Origin: Symbiodinium natans
Lineage: Eukaryota; Sar; Dinophyceae; Suessiales; Symbiodiniaceae
DNA: 64,000 bases
Direction: 5' to 3'
Assembly: GCA_905221605.1 (NCBI GenBank)
Contig: CAJNDS010002212.1
Location: 227,501-291,500 of the forward strand
Below the pieces are notes generated by a model, which saw only the letters and a list, made by a program, of their open reading frames with translations, did no database searches and was not told the DNA's origin. The translations under genes and the position numbers were made by a program. This document shows, piece after piece, positions 1 to 11,197 of the stretch (position 1 is its first letter; each line of letters opens with the position of its first letter).

Positions 1-98
1 AGAGGGCTTAGGGTTAAGATGGGTTTTGGGTTTAGGGTGAAGAGGGTTTAGGGTTAGGATGGTCCTGGGTTAAGATCGTTTAGGGTTCAGATGTTTAC

Positions 99-386
99 TT
101 GGTAGTACATGCGGCCTCTCTTGTCGGGACTTTTCAGAACAAACATCCTTGTCTCTGCCTAAACCCTATAGGATCCCGAGAACCGCACAGACAGGCAGGC
201 GGAAGCCACGATGGTAAAAACCTTCGGAGTGCGCTGGAAGGCTTGGGGTTTATAGGGTTTAGGGTTTAGGGTTTGGGGTTTAGGGTTTAGGGTTTAGGGT
301 TTAGGGTTTGGGGTGAGGCCTGGGGTTTGGTGTTTAGATGGGTCATGTCTTTACCTCTTGGCTTTTCTGATACGTTTCGGCCCCTT
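99..386 (-). CDS. Possible further 3' exons of the patatin-like gene
   Basis: Two islands have splice-site-bounded open frames on the minus strand. 355-386 lies between an ATAG acceptor and a GTAAAG donor. 99-158 is 60 bp between a telomeric TTTAG acceptor and a GTAAAC donor and reads RMFVLKSPDKRGRMYYQ. They sit where the 3' part of the phospholipase gene should continue, but I cannot connect their phase to exon 788-841, and the plus strand is open here too. Confidence 0.35.
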
Positions 387-529
387 CTATTTGGGGGGGT
401 TTAGGGTTCAGGGTTTGAAGGGTTTAGGGTTTAGGGTTTAGGGTTTAAAGAGTTTAGGGCCCCAAAATATTCTATGTTGAGAAGAGCCGATCAGGCGGGT
501 TGAGGGTTTGAGGCTCCCAAGTCCCCGGC

Positions 530-620
530 AAAGAGCGGTATATCAAGCAATCGCGGGCAATGCCCGCGTCCGGCCTGTGCTGCGTGTTCAAGGCGTGGGC
601 TTCGGGTTCATGGGGCCCGG
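530..620. other. Coding-like island, strand undecided
   Basis: This 90 bp unique island between telomeric tracts is open on both strands. The minus strand gives RLLDIPLFAGDLGAS after a CACAG acceptor; the plus strand gives GKERYIKQSRAMPASGLCCV ending at a telomeric GTTAGG donor. It could be an exon of the patatin-like gene, but the evidence does not choose. Confidence 0.3.
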
Positions 621-787
621 ATGGGTTAGGTTAGGGTTTAGGGTTTAGGGTTTAGGGTTTAGGGCTTAGGGTTTAGGGTTTGGGGGCTTAGGGGCTTATT
701 AGGGGCTTAGGGGCTTAGGGGTTTAGGGGTTTAGGGTGTAGGGTGTAGGGTTTAGGGTTTATGGTTTAGGGTGTGACAAGTGCCGAC

Positions 788-3700
788 CTGCTTTGGATCA
801 CTTTGATCAGGAAAAGTCTTTTGACCTTCTCCCAGCCGGACCTTAGCAGGGCGTCTGGGGTCAGAAGGCCTCAGGCCTTTTCATAGGGTTTAGGGTTTAG
901 GGTTTAGGGTTTAGGGTTTAGGGTTTAGGGTTTAGGGTTTAGGGTTTAGGGTTTAGGGTTTAGGGTTTAGGGTTTAGGGAGTCACGAGAAGAGCAGCGCA
1001 GGCCATTGAGCTGGTAATCAAAGGCACGCTCAGGTTCTTGCAAGATAGTTGATGTTGCTCTGCATCCTCAGAATCGTCTCAGCAGCCACCTTACACAGCG
1101 CGTCGCCTAAACCCTAAACCCTAAACCCTAAACCCTAAACCCTAAACCCTAAACCCTAAACCCTAAACCCTAAACCCTAAACTCTAAACCCTAAACCCTA
1201 AACCCTAAACCCTAAACCCTAAACCCTAAACCTAAACCCTAAACCCTAAACGACAATCGCGGGGGGTGGGCACCTCCTTGTAGAACTCATCGAGGCTGCC
1301 GATCTGTGACTGCGGGGCGCTCTGCATGGCCTTTTTGTCACACTTCTATGTGGTTTTTGGCTCTTATAACTGTCATTTAGGGTTTTGGGTTTAGGGTTTA
1401 GGGTTTAGGGTTTTGTTTGAAACTCACACTGGTATGCAGTTTTTGTGTCTTATTACTGATATTTTTGGTCATTTTGACTTGTCTATCCTTTTTACTACTA
1501 CTCTTGTTACTAAATTCCTTTTATTATGACTACTACGTACTATTATGGCACATACTACTACTACTACTACGACGACGACGACGACCACCACCACGACCAC
1601 CACCACCACCACCACCACCACCACCACCACCACCACCACCACGACCACCACCACGACCACCACGACGACCACGACCGCGACCGCGACTGCGGCGACGACC
1701 AAGACGACGACCAAGACGACAACCACGCAGACGACGCCGACGACGCCGACGCCGACGACGACGACGAAAAGGGCTTTGTTGACTGGTATTGTTATCCTGG
1801 CTTTGGTTGTTTGTGTTGTATGACATTACAATATATATGACCCTATTCTGATTATTGCAGGCATGATTCATATCACGATTGTCATGTCTTATTGTGATTG
1901 TGACTACTATTCTTCCTGCTATCACTGCTACTACCAGTACTACGTGCTAGTGAGATATTGCTATTGTCACCTGTGTCACCTGTGGGACTGGTCATAAGTC
2001 CAGGCCTTCACCAAGTGTGTGGCCAGGGAAGCTGCGGTGTAGGCCCCACCCGACACAGAGGCCAGCTGGAGAACATCCTCACAACCCGCAACTGCTGTTT
2101 GAAGCCAAGTGGAGTTTAGGGATTAGGGATTAGGGTTTAGGGTTTAGGGTTGAGGGTTGAGGGTTTAAAGCCTGCACACCTGAGATCCGAATACCACCCT
2201 GTGAACGCTGGACCCGCGAGCCTAAACACTCTAAACCTTTCAAAAGCCCCACATTACAACACCTTCAGAATCCACAAATTCTTTCATGGAACTCAATACA
2301 ACCTGTGAAACCGAAGCCTGTAAACCCCGAACCTATATACACCAACCCAGTTCAAACCCGAAGCCCTACAAAAACTACACCCTAAAAACCCTAGAAACCC
2401 TACTCGGCATCCTCCTATGACCCTAGAGTAAACCCCACAATCAATCCTTCGAAAAGACCCAATCCTGCATCAGCCCCTGAAAACCCTAAAGCCGCTAAGA
2501 CCCTAAACCCGAAACCCGAAACCCTAAACCCTAAACCCTAAACCCTAAACTCCCTCAAACAACAAGAGGCCTTCAGCAGCCCCTGGCTACCTCAGTGGCC
2601 ACAGGGGCCAGACCAGACGGGGCTTAGCTATGGAGGGCTCCTAGCTGAGGGCCCTTGTTTTGCGGGAAGTAAGGCTTAGGGTGATTAGTGATGTTAAAGG
2701 GGTACCCCGAAACCGGGACCATAATGAGGCAACATGGTCATGAGAAAGTGCAGCCTTCTGCTGCCGAGGCACTTAATGCCCACAGCAGTCCGCAGTGAAA
2801 GGCAGCTGCTCTCACACCACCCCCGGAAAAGGCCACGCCTGCGTGGTCTCGGGTTTAGGGTTATAGGGTATAGGGTTTAGGGTTTACCACGCAATGCTGT
2901 TAGAAAGATGGTGGTTTCTCTGAACTATGGTCTCTCGCGGGGGATACTATTACAAGGCGGCCCCTCTCATTTCGGGTACCCCAAAAAGGACCATAATTTA
3001 GAGAACGGACCAGATCAGTTGCACGTGTCCACGAGAAGCCCATGCCCTATGAAATGTGCTGCATACATGAGCGCTCGCACAGGCTACAATGGCCTGTCGC
3101 CTACTCGTATGCTAGACCCAAGAGTAACCTAGGTATGAAAAGGGTGCACTTTTATTTTACGGGGATGACAAGGGACCCTAAGCTCTAAAAAAGGGAATAC
3201 AATTGTAAGGCCCTACTCCGGGCCCTACTATATTCCCGCTGCTGCTGTGCGCCTAGGGGCAGGCGCTGTTGCCGGAGCTCCTGCGCAAAGACATGCCAAG
3301 TAAACTACCTGAAGGCTCGGTCCAAAGTAGTTCCTTTTTTGGGTTAGTTATAGGGGATTCTAGTATATTACCCCTTTTTTGGGGTTCGTTATAGGGGATT
3401 CTAGTATATTACCCCGAAAAAAAAAGGTACTGCATAGGAGCCTTTAGGTTTGTTACAGGGGATTCTAGTATATTGCACCCCAAAGAGGTACTACATGGGA
3501 GCCTTTTGGGTTCGTTATAGGGATTCTGGTATATTCCCCCAAAATGGTACCACATGGGAGCCTTTCGGTAAACCCAAAACCATGGCCCGCCATGAAAAGA
3601 GATCGTGTGAGACTTGTGCAATTCTTGATGCAACTCTCCCGATGTATGCGATCAGGGTGATTCCTGGCGTGAAGTATCTTTGGGATAGCCGACTCCAACA

Positions 3701-4717
3701 GAGATAAGATTGGTCCGCCCAATGAGGTTTCGCAGTTTTGCGCCTTGACGCGACTGTGAGCTACGCAAGCCCTGTCGCAAAAACCCGAGGCTCACTAGTT
3801 CCTAAACTCTATAGCCCCTAAACTCAAAACAATCCCAACACCCGAGCCTTCTTTTCCAAAACCCTGCAAATCCTTAACCCAAAACCCTTCAACCCTGAAA
3901 TCCGCACTCAAGGCTTAGAGGTTTGAGAGTTTCAGATAAGAATGACTTGTTCATTGTTGGGATAATATTAAAAATTTAAATTTATATTCCTTATTGGGTT
4001 TAAGTACCCTTAAAAATCTAAAATGTTACCCAACTATGACAAAGCCCTGACTACACTTTGCACTGTGAGACCCCATGAACCTCTTCATCTCAAACCCTGC
4101 AGGGCCCATGAATCCTAAACCCGGAGCTGCAGAGGCTGTAGGGTCTCATACGGGCTTAGCACCCCGAAGTCCCAACCCCTGCAAACCTTACAACTTGCGA
4201 ACCCTGAATGGCTTGAAAAAAATCAGACCCTTCCCTAAACCCCTAAACCCCTGAAGCCACAAGCCGAACCCAATAAGTCCGAAACCCTCCTGAGGCCCTG
4301 AACCCAAGACCGAACAAACCCCAAAACTCTAAACTTCAAACCCAACAAATCCAACAAACCCTAAACCCCCCCCCCAAAAAAAAAAAAACTACTAAAAAAA
4401 AATATTAATGATAATAGTAATAATAAACCTCAAAAACCCGCAAATCCAGCACACGCCTATTTCCCGAAACCCAACGAAACTGCCCCCCAAAAAAGCCCTT
4501 GAGGGACTCTAGGCACCACAAACCCCCCAAACCCCCCAAACCCCAAACGCCAAACCCCTAACCCCAAACCCTAAACCCTAAACCCGAAACCCCAAACCCC
4601 AAACCCTAAACCCTAAAGCCTAAACCCTAAACCCCCAAACCCTAAACCCTAAACCAGGCCACTTTCCTCGGGGTGATGGAGCTGCAAGTGCTCGCGGCGT
4701 CGCTTCAGGAACTCTGC
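788..4717 (-). CDS. Patatin-like phospholipase, multi-exon, 3' end unresolved
   Basis: Patatin-like serine acyl hydrolase, expected to cleave acyl esters of lipids with a Ser-Asp dyad. Exons that keep phase (minus strand, in order): 4655-4717, 3694-3771, 3229-3280, 2773-2838, 2591-2622, 2012-2077, 1252-1345, 1042-1106, 788-841. Exon 2773-2838 reads VAFSGGGVRAAAFHCGLLWA, the glycine-rich oxyanion loop with its arginine. Exon 2012-2077 reads QLASVSGGAYTAASLATHL, the GxSGG nucleophile elbow. They lie about 30 residues apart in the usual order. Exon 1252-1345 (LDEFYKEVPTPRDC) runs in frame into 1042-1106 (ILRMQSNINYL) across a purely telomeric intron at 1107-1251. Most acceptors are AG followed by G; the donor at 1041 would be GC. 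The catalytic Asp exon is not seen and may lie beyond the left edge. An alternative donor at 1979 would lengthen the nucleophile exon. Family call firm; small exons less so. Confidence 0.8.
884..979 (+). repeat. Interstitial telomeric tract (TTTAGGG)n
   Basis: About 13 uninterrupted TTTAGGG units on the plus strand. Relative to the minus-strand gene it is in CCCTAAA orientation, so it lies inside an intron without supplying its splice sites. Confidence 0.95.
1107..1251 (-). repeat. Telomeric tract acting as a whole intron
   Basis: 145 bp of CCCTAAA on plus (TTTAGGG on minus) with one substitution and one deletion. Read on minus it begins GTTTAG and ends TTTAG. The flanking exons 1252-1345 and 1042-1106 join in frame when it is removed (codon split C|GC). 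Nothing but telomeric repeat lies between the exons. Confidence 0.85.
1417..1980. repeat. GAC/CAC trinucleotide microsatellite in an intron
   Basis: Positions about 1555-1765 are ACT, GAC and CAC trinucleotides, which create long poly-Thr, poly-His and poly-Val open frames that I do not regard as genes. The flanks to 1980 are AT-rich with no convincing exon. It sits between patatin exons 2012-2077 and 1252-1345. Confidence 0.85.
2690..3010. repeat. Two copies of a GGTACCCC...GGACCATAAT short repeat
   Basis: The motif GGTACCCC followed after a few bases by GGACCATAAT occurs at 2701-2727 and 2975-2998, on either side of the oxyanion-loop exon. A related copy is at 21048-21072. It looks like the end of another short mobile element. 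Confidence 0.5.
3305..3575. mobile_element. Tandem cluster of MITE-like family F7
   Basis: The core GGGATTCTAGTATATTACCCC recurs about four times, with flanks GTACTACATAGGAGCC and AAAGTAGTTCC forming inverted ends. A single copy is at 44786-44871. The cluster lies in the patatin intron between exons 3694-3771 and 3229-3280. No transposase is visible. Confidence 0.7.
3772..4654. other. Intron of degenerate telomeric and A/C-rich DNA
   Basis: This stretch holds AT-rich DNA (3930-4040), an A-rich run near 4370-4420, and degenerate then regular CCCTAAA from about 4500. On the minus strand it starts GTTTAG at 4654 and ends CAG at 3772, so it acts as one intron of the patatin-like gene. Confidence 0.55.
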
Positions 4718-4727
4718 CTGTCGATGC

Positions 4728-4890
4728 TACTTGGAGGTTCACGGTACGTATTAACCCAATAGGGTTTAGGGTTTAGGGTTTAGGGTTTAGGGTTTAGGGT
4801 TTAGTGTACTTATTAACCAACTAGAACTGGACTGATTATACCCCACTTATAAGCCCCTTAAGTCCTCTAATATGGATATAATTGGGTTCG
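4728..4890. mobile_element. MITE family F1, one TIR clear
   Basis: Starts TACTTGGAGGTTCACGGTAC and carries TTTAGGG units after ATTAACCCAAT, the same internal position as in the copy at 22320. The right TIR is not clear. Its end lies 10 bp upstream (on minus) of patatin exon 4655-4717, inside the intron. Confidence 0.7.
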
Positions 4891-4939
4891 TAAGCACCTT
4901 AAGCAGGGAAGATTCACGGGCTTAAGCCTCCTGGTTCTT

Positions 4940-5024
4940 AGTAGGGAGGGAAGTAGGGCCCCGTATATCCCCTGTAATTAAGGGATTCTATAGGGCCGTA
5001 ATTCCCTCATTCCCTACTAGGCCG
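4940..5024. mobile_element. MITE-like family F8
   Basis: Inverted ends GTAGGGAGGGAA and TTCCCTCATTCCCTACTA with a GGGCCC core. A second copy is at 36493-36578. Non-coding. Confidence 0.6.
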
Positions 5025-5313
5025 GTCTGGGTTCGCCGCCCGAAGCCCTAAACCCTGAACCCCAAACACTAAACCTTAAACACCAAAGCCTACAGTTTAA
5101 GGTGCGATGCAGCGCGTGAGGGTGGGGGGGGGGGGGGGTTGTTCAGAACTTGCCTGGACTTTTATGATGCACCACAACTAGGAGGATTGAGTCATAGCAG
5201 AGACCCCTATGCGAAGGTGTTAAACCCTATAATCCCTCAACCTTGGTAAGCTTTAGGGTTTTGGGTGCTTAGGGTCTAGGGTTTGGGGTGTAGGGTTTAG
5301 AGTTCAGGACGAC

Positions 5314-5451
5314 CCAGATTCCCTCGAATCGCTCTGGAGTACTCCGCTGCCTCCCAGCGCAGCGCTTCAGTCTCTGTGACAGCCTCGGTGTCCCCGAGCG
5401 GCCGATGCAGGCACGAAACATGAGACTTGAACTCTGAAGGAGTGGGTTGCC
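5314..5451 (-). CDS. Candidate 5' exon of the patatin-like gene
   Basis: A 138 bp minus-strand frame follows a telomeric TTTAG acceptor and ends at a GTCGTC donor. It includes TEALRWEAAEYSRAIRGNLG, with coding-like composition. Phase to exon 4655-4717 is not proven. Confidence 0.4.
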
Positions 5452-5516
5452 CTAAACCCTAAACCCTAAACCCTACTCCCTAAACCCTAAACCCTAAACC
5501 CTAAACCCTATAAAAA

Positions 5517-5640
5517 CAAATCCCTGAGCTGCAGGTGTCCAAGGCAGAGGCATGGCGGTGATCCCTCGGCAAGGTGGTATCCTTCGCGGCCATCTCTGAA
5601 CAGCTTGGCCCTTAACACCCTCTGAAGGCGCTGTGAGGTT
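5517..5640 (-). CDS. Candidate minus-strand exon between telomeric tracts
   Basis: Two minus-strand frames are open; one reads QRLQRVLRAKLFRDGREGYH after a CTCACAG acceptor. It is bounded on both sides by telomeric tracts. Probably coding, but phase to the neighbouring island is unresolved. Confidence 0.35.
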
Positions 5641-5692
5641 TAGGGTTTAGGGTTTAGGGTTTAGGGTCTAGGGTTTAGGGTTTAGGGTCTAG

Positions 5693-5790
5693 GGTCTATA
5701 ATCCTCATGATGCTCCTCATAAAGCCCAGGAAGGGATCAGACGCAAGCTCCCACCACACAAAGGCCTCTATGGGATGAGACGTAGCCGAG
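5693..5790 (+). CDS. Candidate plus-strand exon ending at a strong donor
   Basis: It follows TCTAG, reads NPHDAPHKAQEGIRRKLPPH and ends GAG before GTGAGA, close to the eukaryotic donor consensus. The opposite strand is also open (HPIEAFVWWELASDPFLGF) but lacks a GT donor. The strand is therefore uncertain. Confidence 0.35.
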
Positions 5791-7920
5791 GTGAGAGTGG
5801 TTGCTCTGCGGACCGATGAAGCCTCAGGGTCGTTAGGGCTTAGGGTTTCGGGTTGTTAGGGGTTTAATTAGGGTTTCGGGTTGTTAGGGGTTTAGGGTGT
5901 TAGGGTTTAGCGTTTAGGGTTTTAGGGTTTAGGGTTTGGGGTTTAGGTTTAGGGGTTTGCGCACGCAAGTGCCGATGACTGCAACAATTCCCGGCCTGTC
6001 CGGCGACGTCAGCATGACTGGTGACGCTGGCCCCCAACTCCATTGCTAGCATCCGCTAGATGCCTGCTGCTTGTTAACTTCTGAAAATATACACTTATAA
6101 GTCATGGTGTGTCAGTAGTTCAGTGTATGTGGATGGCTGCGCTACCCGCAACTGGGCCGCATGAGAACCGCGTCCCAAGAGCAGGGTTAGTCATGATCAT
6201 TGCCTTGAGGACCCAGAACGTACTTGGTAGGTTGCCTGAGATTCCGCTTTTTAAGAGGTTCTGTACTTACAATCAGAACCGACAGAAGAGCAGGCTCTGG
6301 TTTCGCAAGGTGCAATACGGACCATGAAACTCGGATTGCCAGCAACTGCGACATCCAACGCTTACGCGAAGCCCGCACCCGAAAAGAAGCCTAAGCCTAC
6401 TACACTCGGCCCAAACCGGAGCAGCAAAGGCGACACGGCATGAAATGTAAATTTCTGGCATCCAGGCGCAATCATGAGGACAACCCCATCTTTTCCTAAA
6501 GCCGTTATGCTTTCTCCAAGTCGTGGTATTCAGAGTCACAGGTGACCTCTTGGACTCCTGTGGGGCAATAAGTTGGCAGCAAGGTTCAAGGTGTCGAAGG
6601 TAGCACGTGAAGCCAAGAAGAGCCCGCGGAAACCCACTGGCGACAACCTGGCACGTAGAGCCCGTCTGCAATCTTTAACTTCGACGACATGAGCTGCAGC
6701 GCAAGCCCGTCTATTTTCGCGCACATATGATATTCTCTTTTGGTGTTCGAATGTGTGCTCTGTCAAGGGCTTGAGCCCCTCGCAGGTTACTGGTTCACTT
6801 ACATTCTCCGGCAGCCGGGCCCTGTGCAACACTGCAGCTGCTCCCACCCCTGTGTTCTTATTCTCACGGCAATCTTCAGTTGTTTCATTGTTGTTTCCCT
6901 TAAGCTTTGGAAGCAGCGCCATTGCTCTGCCAGGCCCTGACAGTGCCTTGGCCGTCTGCGGTCTCAGCTGCCAACAAATCATTCTTCTTGGAGCCCAAGG
7001 GGCCCAGGGTGCAGTCAAGAACACCCCAGCCTCAACGTTCAACCCCGCTGCAAAGGCTCACTTGCATCCGCTCTGCCCACACCGTCGATCTTGGGATCTT
7101 TTCTTCAGGCAAGCTTCTTCATGCCACCTCTCAGAGGTGACTCGATGGTGAGTGACACCAGCGGCCATTCCGGCGGCCGATGTAGACGTTTTGTTGCAGC
7201 TCTTCAAATGCTGCTGCATCCTCGAAAATTTGAGAAAGCACTCTGCTGGCTCTGCAGTCTTTTGAAGCTACTACCACGAGGATTGTGTAAGGAGTTTGTC
7301 ACAACTGGGAGTTTGGCCATGAGCGACGCGAGAGAGACACAAATGAAGTATTCTTCCCTTCGGGTCTCCAAAGAGTAGGTACCAGGACTGCCCAACGAAC
7401 CGATGATACTGAGTAAGGATTCAGGAGGTGTCAAGCTGTAGGTCCAAAACCCCCTATGCTCATCTGGAGATTCCCGAGCGAAAAAAAACTCACAGAGCTG
7501 CCAGAAGGGGCCCCCCGTCACTCTGCAGACGCGGAGCTGCCGGTGGTCTCAGCGCCGGCCCAGGCTGCCTGCATGAGGCCTGCAACTGGAAGATTTGTGG
7601 GCTTTTAAGAGACGAGGACATTGGGAAACCGCTGCAAAGGATCACTGTCAGTCTTTGGGAAATGCTTTCGCAGGAAAGGGCCACTGTATTACTGTAGAAC
7701 ACGGCCATTTATTTTTAGTTCGTGCTTTGGTTTTTCGTCCCCCGAATGTGACTTTTGGTCCACGGGCCCGTACAAACAAAACGCTCCGGTCGTCACCAGA
7801 GTCACCGTGAGCCCTCGATCAAAGAACTGATTGCACAAAGCAACTGTTTCTAAAGAGACCCCAGGTCCAGCCTCGCACCTCTTCGGCTTTGCTTGGCATC
7901 CCCTGAGTTGGACGAGCAGC

Positions 7921-7986
7921 AACATGCAACAAGATTCGACAGGCGTTGGGAAATTTCCCAACGCCTGTCGAATCTTGTTGCATGTT
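7921..7986. repeat. Perfect 66-bp palindrome without loop
   Basis: Positions 7921-7953 are followed directly by their exact reverse complement at 7954-7986, with GGGAAATTTCCC at the centre. It would extrude as a cruciform or fold into a hairpin RNA. No gene is visible around it. Confidence 0.95.
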
Positions 7987-8213
7987 TCTGTTCGTCCGTC
8001 TTTGGATCTCCTCCCAACACCGCACGGGTTGGAGGGGGGGAGGGTCCTGCAAGGTTGCCACTGCGTGTAGCGCGTGTACCAACTGGTACGAGTACATCCG
8101 CGTATGACTCTGTATGCCTGCAGGTCATCTATTTCGTCAAGGTACTTTGATGTCGAGTTTCACGAGCGCATGGCCAAAGGAAGCAAGACGGGACAAGAAC
8201 GCTAGCAAGCACG

Positions 8214-8408
8214 CACCCACACACACACACTGAAACACACACACACACACACACACACAGAAACACACACACACGCACACTCAGAAACACACACGCACAC
8301 ACATACACACTCAGAAACACAGAGAGAGAGAGAGAGAAAAAAAAAAAAACCAAAAAAAAAACATGCACACACACACACACAGACACACACACACACACAC
8401 AAACACGC
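8214..8408. repeat. (CA)n microsatellite with GA and A interruptions
   Basis: CA dinucleotides interrupted by GAAA, (GA)n and poly-A. It generates the Cys/Val-rich minus-strand frames here, which are not genes. Confidence 0.95.
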
Positions 8409-8499
8409 ACAGCATCACTCCCTTGCACGTGCACTCCTCAAAGGGGCGAGTATACGTGCCGCATGATTGCCCGGCCGGCAGCTGCGTCTCACCATTGGT

Positions 8500-8600
8500 G
8501 ATCGCATCCCTCGGCAGCAAATCTGTCTCGGCGATCAGTTCGAATTCTTCGTTGTTCGGGTCAAACTCCCTCTGCTGGCAGGTTTGACCTGAGCCGGAGA
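8500..8600 (-). pseudogene. Unknown repeated protein module (VSGSGQ..EEFELIA)
   Basis: On minus this reads SGSGQTCQQREFDPNNEEFE followed by a LIAETDLLP-like stretch. The same module with amino-acid-level conservation occurs at 11117-11215, 13800-13900, 17428-17560, 55865-55990 and 56905-57030 (all minus). Conservation of the reading frame across divergent copies suggests protein-coding ancestry. I do not recognise the family. Most copies are interrupted or locally inverted. Confidence 0.45.
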
Positions 8601-11020
8601 CGTCGCAATCATCGTCAACACACACACACACATCCCCTTTCGAGACAAGACATAAGAACATCTCAGCCGTCAGCTTAGAGTTTCAAGCCTTTTCAAGCCC
8701 AGCTCTCGAAACCAACTAAAAACTTGTGAGCGCATTGCTTCTACAGACAATGCGCCTTCAGCTGGTGGCATCACCGCAAACTTAGAACATGTTTCGAACG
8801 TCGGCTCGGCTTTCTCGTGGCCGCAGCAACAGGATTGGCCGATGGTTCCCACTGTCTAGAGGAATGCAAATTGCTGCAGCCGTTTTGGGAAGAACTGTAG
8901 CTTTGAGCGCATGGACGACTAGTGCTGTTTGTGCGTCCACCTATATGTCCACCTTCCTGAATCTAAGCAGCCACTTCAGTCAGATGACTTGCCACTGGAA
9001 CACGGCGAGATGCTGCAACGAAACACTACGAAACGCTGCCGAGCCCGAGGCCAACGAAAGCTAGCTCTGGGTATCTCTGGGTATTGCGCAGCTTTCTCCT
9101 TGAGAATACGTGATGCAGCGTCAACCACACTGCGCACCTCACCACCACACTGCCCAGCACACTGCCCCCACACGCCCCCAATCAACCGCACCAGGCCACA
9201 CTCTGCACCTTCCGTTGAGGTGTTGAGCTCAAAATGGGCGTGGCGCACTGGGCCTCCTCAAAGCGCTAGATTGTTTGTGCCAACACGTCTATGAGCCACT
9301 CAGTGAACTCGGATCCTGCACGCCTGCATAAAGGGGGGTGATAGGGAAGCCGCTACATGTCAGAACCTTGGCGTTACAGGCCACACCCTACAGAGTGTAA
9401 AGTCGCAGGTACTACGCTGTTCCCCCTCAAATGCCTATATAACATCCTGCCGTAGATGTGCGCCAGCAAGTCACCGGGGCTCACCCGGACCCTGGCCAGA
9501 AATTTCCGCACCTCGACCTTAACTTCAAAGCAGCCTCCATTCCCGCCCTCCCTACCCACGAAAACCGATACCCCTTGATCATGCCCTACAAATGGTACCT
9601 TGACACATCTACGGCATCTTCAAAACCCGAAACATCCCAACATGCCAAAAGAAACACCGGAGTTCTGGGTGCGACGGCAGCACCTTAAGGACTTATAACG
9701 AGTCCCAGGAGAGAAAGGCTTTTCGGGCTTAGGGTTTAGGGTTGAGGGTTTAGACATGCCAAAAACAACACCTGAGCTCTGGGTGTTCGGCATATGAACT
9801 CGACGGCAGCGCCTTAAGGACGTATAGCGAGTCCGGGGAGAGAAAGGCTTGTACCCTGAACCCTAAACCCTAAACCCGAACCCCTAGAACCCTAAACTTC
9901 ACTTCGATTTGTCCAAGGCCGCGGCAGGTTGCGCCCAATCCATCATTTCGAGCTCCTCGCAACGGCACGGGGGTGCTTTTCCAGCCGCATTGTGCAGTAC
10001 GCGTGTGACGTGCAAAATGTCTGTGAAGCCTTCTGCGAAATACAAGCAACAGCCGGAACTCTTTGAGGCTTGGGCTTCGAGAACGTGAGAGTCCTTGGAC
10101 CGTGTGCACCACAGGCAGGTCGCCACGGCTCGGGTGGCCGAGTCTGGTGATGTTTGCCACCTCGGAACCCCCCAGAACCCCCAAAACTCCGTAGATGCTG
10201 CAGAAGCGAGTCTAAGCCTAAACCTTGCACGCCACCGCCTCGCCGCCTTTGGGGGACGCATGGTGCTCTACGAATATAAGCTCTGGGAGCTTGTCACTGG
10301 CAGCCGCGGGCTTTTCGAACAAGTCTAGATTTATGTGTGGGCTCCTTGCATGAGAGGCTTCCGTAGCTGAAGCCCCAACCCCTTCTCAAACCCTGAGCAC
10401 GGGAACGCAGAAGCTTGCACCTCCTCTCCCTAGCCAGCAACCTCAAATCTCAACCTTCAGCCCGACCCTCAACATCCCTCAACTCTAAACCCGACACCCC
10501 AGCCCCAACGTTCAACACCACTGCGAAGGCTCAGATCTTGGGATCTTTTCTTCAGACAAGCTTTTGCCTTCTGCATGCCACCTCTCAGAGGTGACGATGG
10601 TGAGAAATTATCACCAGCGGCCATACCAGCGGCCGACGTACACGGCATGAGCTTGCTTTCTTGCAGCTCTTCAAATGCTGCTGCATCCTGGAAAGATTGG
10701 AGAAGGCACTGTCCTGGCTCTGCAGTGCCCTGAGTTCCCGCCCAGGCTGCATGATGCACTCGCCAGCCGGCGGCCTGCAACGCAGGCCTAATCGAAGACT
10801 CCCGATTCAAAAACCCCCATGGTGGAGTCAGAGCTGCCAGAAAGCAGCTCCGATCCACGAAGTGCCGGTACCCTCGGTGCTGCCTGCCCATGCTGATTGG
10901 GAGTTTTGCCATGAGCCACGCGAGAGAGACACAAATGAAGCATTCTTTCGTTCGCGTCTCCAAAAGAGTAGGTGCCCGGACTGCCCAACGAACCGGTGAT
11001 ACTGATACTGCGCCAGGATT

Positions 11021-11197
11021 CAGGTCAAACCTGCCAGCAGAGGGAGTTTGACCCGAACAACGAAGAATTTGAACTGATCGCCGAGACAGATTTGCTGCCG
11101 AGCGATGCCGCATCCCTCGGCAGCAAATCTGTCTCGGCGATCAGTTCGAATTCTTCGTTGTTCGGGTCAAACTCCCTCTGCTGACAGGTTTGACCTG
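11021..11197. repeat. Long palindrome, about 82-bp arms, 12-nt loop
   Basis: The module CAGGTCAAACCTGCCAGC...CTGCCGAG is followed by a near-perfect reverse complement. The arms are the EEFELIA-type protein module copied in inverted orientation. Confidence 0.9.

Larger units (their letters stand above)
5960..8430. other. Telomere-free start of a duplicated, palindrome-rich block
   Basis: Telomeric tracts stop at about 5955. The modules here, for example a conserved stretch around GAGAGAGACACAAATGAAG at 7330 that recurs near 10930, 13195 and 13615, are shared with copies up to 14 kb. I recognise no protein. It also contains a perfect palindrome at 7921-7986 and a CA-rich microsatellite at 8214-8408. 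Confidence 0.6.

Noticed and set aside
1-1250. A true chromosome end at the left edge
   Set aside because: The telomeric units are interrupted by unique DNA, occur in both orientations, and similar tracts continue to the right end of the window.
1469-1925. Long poly-Val, poly-Thr, poly-His and Arg/Gly-rich open frames
   Set aside because: They are the reading frames of a GAC/CAC trinucleotide microsatellite on both strands.
6109-6940. Overlapping ORFs of 66-168 codons on both strands
   Set aside because: They overlap in all frames, have biased Arg/Ser/Cys composition and show no recognisable motif or splice context.
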